A program made the position numbers and the translations under genes. Positions 42,804 to 52,200 of a DNA stretch of 64,000 nt are shown here, piece after piece. Origin of the DNA: Niastella caeni (lineage in GTDB: Bacteria > Bacteroidota > Bacteroidia > Chitinophagales > Chitinophagaceae); contig NZ_STFF01000003.1 in assembly GCF_004834005.1 (NCBI RefSeq), forward strand, positions 620,001-684,000. Direction: 5' to 3'. A model generated the notes under the pieces. It had not been told where the DNA came from and ran no database searches. It saw nothing but the letters and a program-made list of their open reading frames with translations. Positions within the stretch are counted from its first letter, which is position 1. The number at the start of each line of letters is the position of its first letter.

Positions 42804-45800
42804 TTAGAAGGTTAATTGACATCCAACGGTCCATATCCGTAATGGAGGTAATGAAATGAGACTTCTCGTTTCAGGATCGCTACCTTTATATTTTGTAATC
42901 ACAAAAAGGTTTTGTGCTTGTGTATACAACCGTGCATTTTGCAGGTGCACTCTTTGTTTGATTCTTGTAGGCAATTGCCATGAAAGGGATACGTTTTTAA
43001 GCCGGATATACGATGCATCCATCCAAGCTCCGTCACTCTGTGTATATGCTTCAAATTGCTTATAAATACTATAATCCTGGTTATACTTCTGCACTGAAGC
43101 ATTATCTCCTGGTTTCTGCCAACGATCTAAAACTGAAACAGGTTGATTTTGGCGACTTGGCAGAGAAAAACTACCTGGAATATTACCTCGTTGGTTCGTT
43201 TCGCCCAACCGTTTTTCAAATGAAAATAGAAAATCTACTTGAAACTGCTTCCATGAAAAGCCATTCTGAAAACCACCGAAGTATGTCACATCTGTGTTCA
43301 ATGCATATTCCGTATAGCGCCCAAACGAACCTGGCTCATAGGCTGTATCTGGTTGAAAAGTAAATCCACCTTTCCCATCATAAAACTGGTATCGTCCTGT
43401 GACTGGATCAACACCGGCAAAACTGTATACAAATCTTGTTGACGTTGAGTGGCCCACTAGCCTATCATCAATATTGGGGGTATTGGGACCAACTGAAACC
43501 AATTTATTACGGGGTACACTTAAATTTATCGAGCTTGTCCATTTAAAGTTTTTTGATTGAAAATTCGTCGAACTCAGGGTAACTTCCCATCCAGTATTTT
43601 CTATAGTTGCGTCAAGATTAGCGGGTATCCCGCCAGTAGTTCCAGTATTGGATGGTAAACTATAAGTGGTTAGCTGGTTAAACGATCTGTTGCGATAATG
43701 GGATACACTTAAAAATATACGATCCTTCCAGAAACCTAATTCAATGGCTCCCTCAAGCTTCTTAGTTTCCTCCCAAGCTAAATCCGGATTGAATAGACCA
43801 TTTAATTGGAGAGAAAGGCTATTCTGATAGGCCACATCGAAATTTAAGTAGTTATACAAGTTTAAGTATCGGTAATTTCCCACTTGATCACTACCCGTAG
43901 TGCCGTAACTTGCCCTGATCTTTCCAAAACTAAGAATTGGCAAATTCTTTCCTATAAAGTTTTCATTTGAAAAAACCCAGCCTATTCCAGCCGCTCCGAA
44001 ATTTGCAAACCGCTTATTTGGACCGAAGCGGCTGGTCCCGTCACGCCGTGCGGTGAAATTTATTAAATACTTGTCATTATAGTTATAATTTATCCGGGCA
44101 AAAACAGCATTGTATTTATAGGTGGCGTTAAATGAGTTATCTACTGTAATTGATGTTGCAGCTTTAGGGTCTTCCATTACTAAGTCACTATTAAATCCTT
44201 TGGCCGTTACTGATTCAGCTTTGCTGTCATTTTGCTGAAATGTTGTTCCCACCAATGCACTTAATCTGCCTTGTGAAACCCGGGTTTGAAAGGTGATCTG
44301 TGGCTCAAGGATCCAATTATCGTTTTGGGCATGGGCAAATTCCGACCAAAGATTAGCTCTGACAAGTGGTCTATAAATTGGAGCATATGCAGTTGAAGGA
44401 AATATTTTACTTTCTATAGATTGCATATTGTTATATCCACCGCTTAGCTTAATACTCAATCCGGAAATAACTTCATAGCTGAATACAGCGTTAGTAACTA
44501 GGTTGTTTACCCTCCGTCTATATCTTGTGTTTAATTTTGCTAGTGGGTTTTCCCAAGTCGGGAAACCCGTAGTTGGATGATCCGCCCAATTTAAGCTACC
44601 ATCTTCTTTATATAAGTCAGGGGCATTGGGTGCAAAATTAGTATACATCGAAAGATCATAATTTGGCAGTTCATTTTTATCCAATTGATAACTACCGGAC
44701 AATTGTACGTTTAGTTTTTTGTTGTTGGAGGAACTGTTTATACTAAAACTTAAAGAACCTTTCGGATCACCAAAGCTTTTCGGGAAGACCGTAGTTTGCT
44801 TATTGTAATTATACCCTATCCTATATTGCACATTACTATTTCCACCATACAATGACAATTGGATGTTAGAATATTGGGCAGTGCCGCCAATCAATTGTTT
44901 ATTCCAATCAGTATACCGTGTAGTATCCCATAGGGTTAAATCATAGTTATTGGCATTAGGCTTTAAAGTTGCTGGATCAATGCCATCATTCATGTATGCT
45001 TCATAACGCATATCTAGATATTGCCTACTATTTAGCCAAGGAATAAACTTGGTCACTTTTCCCCATCCGTATTGAACATTAGCATCCACCCTAGTTGGTC
45101 CAACTTTACCTTTCTTTGTTGTAATCAACACTACGCCGTTTGCTCCACGGGTGCCATAGATGGCAGTAGCATCAGCATCCTTCAAAACTTCAATAGATTC
45201 TATATCACCAGGATTGAGGTAGCTCAATGGGCTTCCTGAGACTCTGCCTTGTTGAGGACCGTATGCACCAGAAAACCCAGTAATAGGATTTTCTAAACCC
45301 TGTAACATTTGACTTGGATACGGTACACCATCAACAATATATAGTGGGTCGTTACCATTTTCAAAACTGTTCCGTCCTCTGATTCGCACGGTAACGCCTG
45401 TTCCCGGTAAACCCGTAGACTGTATTATTTGCATGCCAGGAACTCTACCTTGCAGAGCAAGTAATGGGTTCGTTACTGGCTGCTTTTCAATATCCGTAGA
45501 CTTAACAGTAGTTACATTCCCCGTATTAAACCGTTTCGACGTCGTCCCATACGCAATCACCTGCATCTCATCCAAATTCCCCACAGCAACACGCAACTGC
45601 AGCGTAACAAAACTTTTATTCTTCACTAATATCTCCTGCCGATCATAACCCACAGAAGTTATAAGTAATATGGCGTTCTCATTTACATCTTTCAAAATGA
45701 ATTCCCCTCTTAAATTCGTTGTGGTGCCCTTGGAGGTGCCTTTTACCATCACGTTTACCCCCTGGGCAGGTGCGCCATTCTCGTCGGTGATCACACCGCG

Positions 45801-46235
45801 TACCTCGGGCAAAACAGGTGTCGTTGGTTCAGGGGTAAGCGTTGGTGAGATGGGCTTAGCCTGTATCACAATCGTCTTCTCCCTGATCTCATACCCAAAC
45901 GGCTGCTCCCTGAAGGCCAACTGCAATACGTCATCTACCAAAGCATCTTTTACCTGTATCGTTACTTTTTTGGCATTGTCTAACTGCTGGCTGATGTACA
46001 GAAAATGATACCCCGTTTGCTTTTGTATTTCCTTGAAGATCTTAGTGAGTGGCGCGTCCTTTTCCGACAGGGTAATCTTCTGCCCATAGCCCGTAGCATA
46101 TACGTTTAAACAACCAGCCAATAATATGAAGGCGCAGAGCTTCATAATCCGCCATATTTGTGCTCTCCCGAGCAGGTTTAGTTTTGGTTCAGTTCCGTTT
46201 AAAACGGAAACTTTGCCATGCTGAAAATTGTGCAT
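42804..46235 (-). CDS. susC: SusC-family TonB-dependent transporter with STN domain
   Basis: 1143 residues. After a leader with an internal hydrophobic stretch (KLCAFILLAGCLNVYA) comes an STN signalling domain (~residues 52-122, KDAPLTKIFKEIQKQTGYHF). Next are a CarboxypepD_reg-like fold (~140-215, GVITDENGAPAQGVNVMVKG) and the plug (~240-400, with LLALQGRVPGMQIIQSTG and SIEVLKDADATAIYGTRGAN). The 22-strand barrel runs to LRIWTVGCQLTF. The STN domain implies control by the FecR/ECF pair upstream. The 5' ~700 bp are visibly GC-richer than the rest, with a change near 45540. Confidence 0.95.
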   Translation of the reverse strand: MHNFQHGKVSVLNGTEPKLNLLGRAQIWRIMKLCAFILLAGCLNVYATGYGQKITLSEKDAPLTKIFKEIQKQTGYHFLYISQQLDNAKKVTIQVKDALVDDVLQLAFREQPFGYEIREKTIVIQAKPISPTLTPEPTTPVLPEVRGVITDENGAPAQGVNVMVKGTSKGTTTNLRGEFILKDVNENAILLITSVGYDRQEILVKNKSFVTLQLRVAVGNLDEMQVIAYGTTSKRFNTGNVTTVKSTDIEKQPVTNPLLALQGRVPGMQIIQSTGLPGTGVTVRIRGRNSFENGNDPLYIVDGVPYPSQMLQGLENPITGFSGAYGPQQGRVSGSPLSYLNPGDIESIEVLKDADATAIYGTRGANGVVLITTKKGKVGPTRVDANVQYGWGKVTKFIPWLNSRQYLDMRYEAYMNDGIDPATLKPNANNYDLTLWDTTRYTDWNKQLIGGTAQYSNIQLSLYGGNSNVQYRIGYNYNKQTTVFPKSFGDPKGSLSFSINSSSNNKKLNVQLSGSYQLDKNELPNYDLSMYTNFAPNAPDLYKEDGSLNWADHPTTGFPTWENPLAKLNTRYRRRVNNLVTNAVFSYEVISGLSIKLSGGYNNMQSIESKIFPSTAYAPIYRPLVRANLWSEFAHAQNDNWILEPQITFQTRVSQGRLSALVGTTFQQNDSKAESVTAKGFNSDLVMEDPKAATSITVDNSFNATYKYNAVFARINYNYNDKYLINFTARRDGTSRFGPNKRFANFGAAGIGWVFSNENFIGKNLPILSFGKIRASYGTTGSDQVGNYRYLNLYNYLNFDVAYQNSLSLQLNGLFNPDLAWEETKKLEGAIELGFWKDRIFLSVSHYRNRSFNQLTTYSLPSNTGTTGGIPANLDATIENTGWEVTLSSTNFQSKNFKWTSSINLSVPRNKLVSVGPNTPNIDDRLVGHSTSTRFVYSFAGVDPVTGRYQFYDGKGGFTFQPDTAYEPGSFGRYTEYALNTDVTYFGGFQNGFSWKQFQVDFLFSFEKRLGETNQRGNIPGSFSLPSRQNQPVSVLDRWQKPGDNASVQKYNQDYSIYKQFEAYTQSDGAWMDASYIRLKNVSLSWQLPTRIKQRVHLQNARLYTQAQNLFVITKYKGSDPETRSLISLPPLRIWTVGCQLTF

Positions 46236-46488
46236 AGCTTTGCTTTGGTTTAGTTAATAATGCAGATGCCAATTTGTACGAATTAACTAAGTCGTGCGGC
46301 AGTGGTGAGAACACTGCCGTTTTTAGTTAATTGCTAAGGAGGGTTATGGTTAATGGCGGTTATATTTGATAAGGCAGCTAGACTAGATGAGATGTTTCTG
46401 GATAAATTCCTACAGGAGATTGGATGTATGTTGCTGACGTCCTTCGACTTCGCTCAGGATGCTCATCCCTTCGACTACGCTCAGGACC
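46236..46488. repeat. Intergenic with two REP-like copies
   Basis: The susC upstream region. Two copies of CCTTCGACTxCGCTCAGGA (starting near 46440 and 46468) lie directly after the fecR stop region. A promoter for susC is expected but not clear. Confidence 0.5.
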
Positions 46489-47718
46489 TTAGCGACGGCT
46501 CATGACCGTTATCTTCTTTCCTTCTATTGTAAAGCGTAACCAACCGGTAGCAGCCAGCATGTCCAACACTTTGGAGGCATTGCTGAACCTCGAGATCTGT
46601 CCGGTTACATTGATCGGTTGCTTCTTTATATCATACCCATAGCTCACTTTTACATTGTACCAACGCTCTAATTGTCGCATCACGGTTTGTATGTCTGCAT
46701 CGTTAAACACAAACTTCCCGTTCTTCCAGGCCATTACTTCTTCCAGATCCGGCGAGTGGTAAGTAGCTAGTGGTCCCGATTGCGATCGGGAGGACGCCAA
46801 TGCGGCCTGTTCTCCTGGTTTCAAAGTAACTTCCTTGCCCTGGCTAACGTCGCGCACTTTCACTTTCCCTTCCAGCAACGTTGCCTTTATCGACGATTCT
46901 TCACAATACGAATTGATATTAAAATGTGTTCCTAACACCCTTACTTCCATCGCCCCTGCCTGCACTAAAAAGGGCTTACCCGCATCGGGCGTCACTTCAA
47001 AATACGCCTCCCCACTGATCTCTACCCTCCTATCCTTCTCTGTAAATGCAACGGGATACCTGATCGACGATGCCGCATTCAACCATACCTTACTTCCATC
47101 TGCCAACGTTAACATATACGTTTCGCCGTTAGCTGTGGACAGTGTATTATATACCACAGCGTTGCCGGCACCGGCGTTACTTTTTCCTGCCGTATAAATT
47201 AATTGTCCGTCTTTATTAACGATGGCGGTATTGGCCTGTTCCGAGAGTTGCCCGTTCGCAGCGTTATCCAATACGATAGTTGAACCATCTGCTAACGTAA
47301 GCTTTGCTTTAAATCCCCCGGGCGATACGTCATTGACCGGCCTGGTTTCTGTTTGCGCCACTGCCGGCTGTTCCTTTTTATTTTGCAATAACCAGTACCA
47401 CGCGGCTATCAACCCGGCTACCAGCAGTATCGTTGCGGCAATACTTACCCGGTATAAACTAAATATGTTCCGGGGCTTTGGGTTCAGGTATCTATCTATT
47501 CGTTGCCATACCAGCTCTTCACCAGTTCCCGCCTCCTTCCAGGCTCGTAGGTTCCGGATCAACGTTTCAGAACTGATCAGCGCTGAAAACTTTTCCCTGT
47601 TAACATCCGATGCATGTATCCATTCCTGTAATACCTGGTTTTCCGGCCCGGTCAACTCCTCCCGCAGATACCTGGCAATCAAATGTCCTATGTACTCTAT
47701 ATTATGAATTTGAGGCAT
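46489..47718 (-). CDS. FecR-family anti-sigma factor
   Basis: 409 residues. The N-terminal cytoplasmic domain (~1-80) contains YIGHLIARYLREELTGPENQ and a short HTH-like anti-sigma region. One membrane helix follows (~86-107, VSIAATILLVAGLIAAWYWL). The periplasmic FecR domain (~170-330) has LADGSKVWLNAASSIRYPVA, GEAYFEVTPDAGKPFLVQAG and VRVLGTHFNINSY, and a STN-like end (NVTGQISRFSNASKVLDML). It should hold the ECF sigma at 47845 inactive until the SusC STN domain signals. An in-frame palindrome, TCCCGAT TGCG ATCGGGA, lies at 46774-46791. Confidence 0.9.
   Translation of the reverse strand: MPQIHNIEYIGHLIARYLREELTGPENQVLQEWIHASDVNREKFSALISSETLIRNLRAWKEAGTGEELVWQRIDRYLNPKPRNIFSLYRVSIAATILLVAGLIAAWYWLLQNKKEQPAVAQTETRPVNDVSPGGFKAKLTLADGSTIVLDNAANGQLSEQANTAIVNKDGQLIYTAGKSNAGAGNAVVYNTLSTANGETYMLTLADGSKVWLNAASSIRYPVAFTEKDRRVEISGEAYFEVTPDAGKPFLVQAGAMEVRVLGTHFNINSYCEESSIKATLLEGKVKVRDVSQGKEVTLKPGEQAALASSRSQSGPLATYHSPDLEEVMAWKNGKFVFNDADIQTVMRQLERWYNVKVSYGYDIKKQPINVTGQISRFSNASKVLDMLAATGWLRFTIEGKKITVMSRR
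46774..46791. repeat. Intragenic palindrome in fecR
   Basis: TCCCGAT, TGCG, ATCGGGA: perfect 7-bp arms. It encodes SSRSQSG in the linker between the FecR fold and the C-terminal domain. Related palindromes are frequent interspersed repeats in this phylum. Confidence 0.55.
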
Positions 47719-47844
47719 GACTATAATAATGTACCATATCCCATCAGGGATAATATTTAGCTAACGGTGCGTTAACAATTTATTAATACTAATACGTGTA
47801 ACCCCTTAAAACGTGCAAAGAGTAGAGCAACTTTTTTTTGCATT

Positions 47845-48483
47845 TTATGCAAAAGTGTCGGCCGCATTCAGGTATTGACCACATTCCAACAGGCTTAAGG
47901 TGAGTATCACGGCTAACGCCATCTGGTTGTCGCTCAGGCGAACCCGCAATAATTCAAGGGCATGTCGTTTCTGGCTGCGGACCGTTTCGGGAGTAATGGA
48001 CAATTGGTGGGCAATAACATCGGGTTTCAACCCTTCATAATACAACATCTTGAAGATCTGCCGGCATTTATCGGGTAACCCTTCTACCGCTTCGTAAATT
48101 TCTTTGATCATAACGGTCTCAATGATCGCATGCTCTACCGTTACATCTTCTATTTCATTGGCAAATTCGCCGGTACTGGTGTCTGAAAAATCTTTCTTTA
48201 TCGTCTTTCGTCGCTTTACTTTTCGAATGTGATCGATGCAACTGTTTTTAGCGCTGGCATATAAGAATGCCTTGATATTGACCTGCGTTGTAAATCGCTC
48301 GTGTATTTTAAACAGCTTCAGAAAGATCTCCGTTGTAATGTCTTCCGACTCCTCTTTGCTTCCCAACATTTTAAACGTGAAATACCTGATCTCCTGGTAA
48401 TATAATTTATATACGGCAATAAATCCTTCCTCTTTTCCCTGGGTAAAAGCCAGTAAATCGTCCGGTTCAAGCTGTTCTTTCAT
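47845..48483 (-). CDS. ECF-type RNA polymerase sigma factor
   Basis: About 212 residues from MKEQLEPDDLLAFTQGKEEG at 48483 (16 codons further upstream are also open). Region 2 (EGFIAVYKLYYQEIRYFTFK, SEDITTEIFLKLFKIHERF) and region 4 (GLPDKCRQIFKMLYYEGLKP, SITPETVRSQKRHALELLR) are complete. A hydrophobic C-terminus (NQMALAVILTLSLLECG) follows region 4 and is unusual for the class. With the FecR gene 126 bp downstream and susC behind it, this is a cell-surface signalling cascade that controls the SusC/D locus. Confidence 0.9.
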   Translation of the reverse strand: MKEQLEPDDLLAFTQGKEEGFIAVYKLYYQEIRYFTFKMLGSKEESEDITTEIFLKLFKIHERFTTQVNIKAFLYASAKNSCIDHIRKVKRRKTIKKDFSDTSTGEFANEIEDVTVEHAIIETVMIKEIYEAVEGLPDKCRQIFKMLYYEGLKPDVIAHQLSITPETVRSQKRHALELLRVRLSDNQMALAVILTLSLLECGQYLNAADTFA

Positions 48484-48926
48484 GAATAATAGGGCTACAT
48501 TATAAAATGTTTCGTTGGTTGGGGCAAGCATTTATCTGCATGTATAGGATGAGAGAGATAATGGTAGGCAATGCAAAATATACAAAAATTACACAATATC
48601 TCCATGACTATCTAAAGATTGACCTAGGACAATATCGTATTAGTAAACAGCGCTGTATCGACCGTATTTTTACCATAAAAGGCTATCCTTTGATGGAAAC
48701 CCTGGCTTGGAGCTGGCGCAACTGGTTATGAATGGGTGGGAAACTGATAGCGAAGTGGTAGTGATATGGCCTGGGTATTGCACCGGTATTCTCTGGGAAC
48801 CCTACAATACCACTATTACTGCATTGAGCATCTTTAGAGAATGCTTAGAGCGTTCCCATAGAATACCCAGGAACCTAACACCCATTCAAGTAGTATCCGG
48901 GGCGTGTCTCGTCCATGGCATGATAC
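48484..48926. other. Intergenic region with long inverted repeat
   Basis: 443 bp between the sigma factor start and the terminator of the CRISPR transcript. A 16-bp inverted repeat (48785-48800 with 48852-48867, one mismatch, GGTATTCTxTGGGAAC) and a second pair, CCTGGGTATT at 48770 with AATACCCAGG at 48862, nest around a roughly 50-base centre. No gene is called; reading frames here have no protein-like text. Confidence 0.5.
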
Positions 48927-48957
48927 AAAAAAAGAGCCGCCCGCTTCCGCGAACGGC
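48927..48957 (-). terminator. Terminator of the cas13b-CRISPR transcript
   Basis: On the minus strand GCCGTTCGC, loop GGAA, GCGGGCGGC form a 9-bp stem including two G-U pairs, then TC and seven T. On the plus strand those two positions become C/A mismatches and no T-run follows, so the signal is minus-strand specific. It lies 11 bp beyond the last CRISPR repeat. Confidence 0.85.
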
Positions 48958-48968
48958 CCACCCTGTTT

Positions 48969-49201
48969 GTTGTAACCTCCCTGCTAAACGCGGGCTTCTA
49001 CAACTCCATTCAATTACATGACCTATTTCTTTCTGTTGACATCACCCTGTAAAACACGGGCTTCTGCAACTCATTTCATTCCATTTCAATTACCGTTCGT
49101 GTTGTGATCACCTTGCTAAGTGCAGGCTTCTACAACTTCATTTGTATTAATTCATCAACCTTGTTGTTGTAACCACCCTGCTAATGGCGGGCTTACACAA
49201 C
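48969..49201 (-). CRISPR. Type VI-B CRISPR array, four divergent 36-nt repeats
   Basis: Repeats at 49166-49201, 49101-49136, 49035-49070 and 48969-49004, each 36 nt. Spacers are at 49137-49165 (29 nt), 49071-49100 (30) and 49005-49034 (30). Read on the minus strand, each begins GTTG and ends CAAC and has AAGCC...G...AGG with a central TT(A/T)-type loop, for example GTTGTAGAAGCCCGCG then TTTAGCAGGGAGG then TTACAAC. This fits the pattern of published Cas13b repeats (GTTG ends, GTTT-type loop, ACAAC). Repeats differ from one another at many positions. The first repeat in transcription order lies within the 3' end of cas13b. A strand-matched terminator follows. Confidence 0.9.
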
Positions 49202-52200
49202 CTGTTATTTTAGCAATCATGATCGAATACTGTTCTTCTGCAAAGGCGGCAATCTTTTCAATTAAACCATACCCTTTTGTACTTCCGGTTGCTGATGGAA
49301 CGTATGCTGCATTTTGCTGCGCCCATACCTCCGGCGCAATTTTAAAGGCCGCCTCTGCTATCAACGGATATTGATTGTGTAAAAAGCCATTCCGGATAGC
49401 ATTTAATTTAGCCTGCACCTCCTGACAACCTGAGATATATTGGGCAAAATAAAACGCCAGGTACCGCTTATGCTCCTGCCTGCCATTATTATAAAAAAGA
49501 TCAACAGCCTGATCCTCGTGTTTACTGTACAGGGCTTTCTCCAGCTCAGCTACTTTTTCCAACACCACCAATCGTTGCCGCTCATAGGCGTGTAATTCAT
49601 TCTCCAGCACATTCCTTTCTAATGAAATTTTCCCTTCATTATCCGGCATAAAATAGAAACAAAGGTTGTTAAGCCGCCTGTCTTTCAGCAGCTTCCTGAA
49701 ATTGCCATTGTTCTTTATTTTTAAATGTCTGTCGAAAATTTCCACCTCGCCCAAAAGTATTTTTTTGCCTTCCTGCTTTTTAAACCCGCCTCTTTCATTA
49801 ACAGCGTAATAAGGAAGCGTAATCGAAATGCCATTGACTGGTTTACAATTCAGCATACTTTTATAATTGCCCGGCGTATTGGGCGCCGTTATATTTCTTA
49901 GCAGGAAGGTGTCACCGTTCTGCACAGTGGTTTCATTGGCATGTAATAACTGCAATTTATTATCCGCGTTCGCCAGCATTTTCTTAATACATAAAAACAA
50001 CAGCTTATCCTGCACTTCTACCAACCGCAGGTACTGTTCATTCTCTAAAAAGCACCGGTACGATCGTATTCTTTTTTCTACATTATTGATATGGTCATCT
50101 ATAATTGCCCGGGCTTTTGCAACTACCTTTCTGCAATCATCATGATTACTGAACCGGGCCCGGTGTAAATCGATCATTCCGGGGTATTTCTTTTGATAGC
50201 GGTCTACCAGGTAATTGTTCATCTCCCGTATCTGCCGATAAATTCTGAGTGCTGCAACAATCTCTTCTTTATCTATTCGCGCAGTTGCTTTCAATTGCGC
50301 CAATTGTGTTTCATCTGCTTTTATTATTTCTTTCAGGGCCGGAACCCTTTTTGTTCTTTCAGCAATAGTATAATGATCATTATACCCATTCTTTGCAAAC
50401 GGTGTTTTGAACAACTCATACTGCCTGGGCCACGAATAAAAATCCTGCGCGGCATCTTTGTGCTCGTGCTGAAAATAATAATTGATCAAATGCACACTAT
50501 TGATCCTGCCCGCATGCAATTTTATATACTCCTGCATAACGGGTGAACCATGCTCTTTAAAATAATCCAGACTTGCCTGTAAGAACAGGCCCCGTGGCAG
50601 ATTAAAAGCACAATGCCCTGTTTCGGGATGTTCGTTAAGGTATTCTTCTACTAAATGCGGGATATCGTGCGCCGCATTTTTTAGCCGCAGAAAATGATAG
50701 CAGGCATACCGCCTTTCTTTTTTACAATGGTTCAAATATTTGACCTTCTCTATAAAATAAGCCTTGTAAAACTCAATAATACCCGTTTGCCCGCTTACAT
50801 CAATCCTGTGCAGGAAGGGATGCGGGTTTATGCCGCCAATCAGCTTACATGCCCTGAAAATATCGCGCAGCTTATCTTTATGAGCGCCATAAAATGCCAG
50901 ATGGCTTTGTAACACCCGGAAGGCCGTGGTATTTGCTTTGGAAGAAGGAAGAGGCTGACCTTCGGAATTTTTAACCGGGGGTTGCATCTGCATCATATCT
51001 GCCGACAAAGTATCGGCCAGCTTTCCCACTTTTACTTTTCTGAACGCTTTCTTGCCGGGCTTAACTGCTGACTTTTCCCGCAATTCCATTCTTTCAATTT
51101 TTTCAACAGCGTCGGTTATCATATCCGTTAATCGCTGAACGGCTATTTCCTTCGTATGTTGTTCGCCTTTTTGTTCAATGCCCAATAAATAATGCAGGAG
51201 CTTTTCTGGCAACCAGGCTGCTTTAAGGTGCCGGCTTTTGAGTAATTCCTCCAACGCTTTATAGCGATCGTTGTACGCCCTGTTCTTTCCTTCTACAATG
51301 TCAGCTGTACCCGGCTTTGGCAACAAGCTATTACTTACCGGTTGCACCATACCGGCTTTGATCTCGCTGAAGAAGGCCCGCACCTTCCGCATATGTTGTA
51401 GAATAATTTCCTGTCCGCTTTTTTTATCCTGCACCAATTCATAAAAAAGCAAGGCCGGCAATTCATGCGTGCTGATGTAAGCATCCGGTCTTTTTTCTTT
51501 GCTCTTTATGTATTTATAAGGGTAAGATCTTTGTCCGCCGGTAGATTCGGTTTGCAATTCGGGCCAGCAGGCGTTCTTCTCTCCTATACTTATGGCCACC
51601 AGGTTATTCTCTACCTGATAATGCGGAAAGATTTCCGGAATATATTGCGGCGGCATTTCCTGGTTATGCTGCTCAGGGGTACAATACTTTTCTGCATACT
51701 GCGGCGGCCTGTTCTTTACATCGAAATCTTCCAGTTTGCCATACCCGATCAGGTGTTTGGTCAAATGCCGGGTTTCCCGATTGCCGGCAATAACTTTGGG
51801 ATAAATGGAGTAATGGAAATTGCCGAGGTCCACGGCAAAGCGCAGGTTGGGAAATGCATTCGTAAGGTCGAGATACCGTTGTGCAAAGAAGGTAAACCGG
51901 TTATGCTTTCTTACCATTTTTGTTTCCGGTTCCGGTTCTTCCATATCGTCCATTTCCTGCTCATCTTCGGTGGCAGCCCGGCTGGTTATAAATAATTGCT
52001 GTTTATCGGGATGCAGCGTATCGTATAATTCTTTGGGCGCTTTCGACAATTCGTTGCACATATCGAGGAACACGGCCTGCATACTGTTATCGCTTTCCCA
52101 TCTTTCTAAAGGAAGTTGTAAATTATTAATGCAGTAAGCATTTAATGAGGCCTTTTGAGCCGGCGTATCGCCCGCTTTAAACCCGCTTATTTTTTTAAGG

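Noticed and set aside
48707-49021. Open plus-strand frame of 104 codons
   Set aside because: It runs through the terminator, the first repeat and the inverted repeats. The text is not protein-like.
48969-49201. Array transcribed on the plus strand
   Set aside because: Repeat polarity on minus fits Cas13b-type repeats better, and the terminator functions only on minus.
49120-49374. Open plus-strand frame across the array
   Set aside because: Overlaps repeats and cas13b; composition explained by those.
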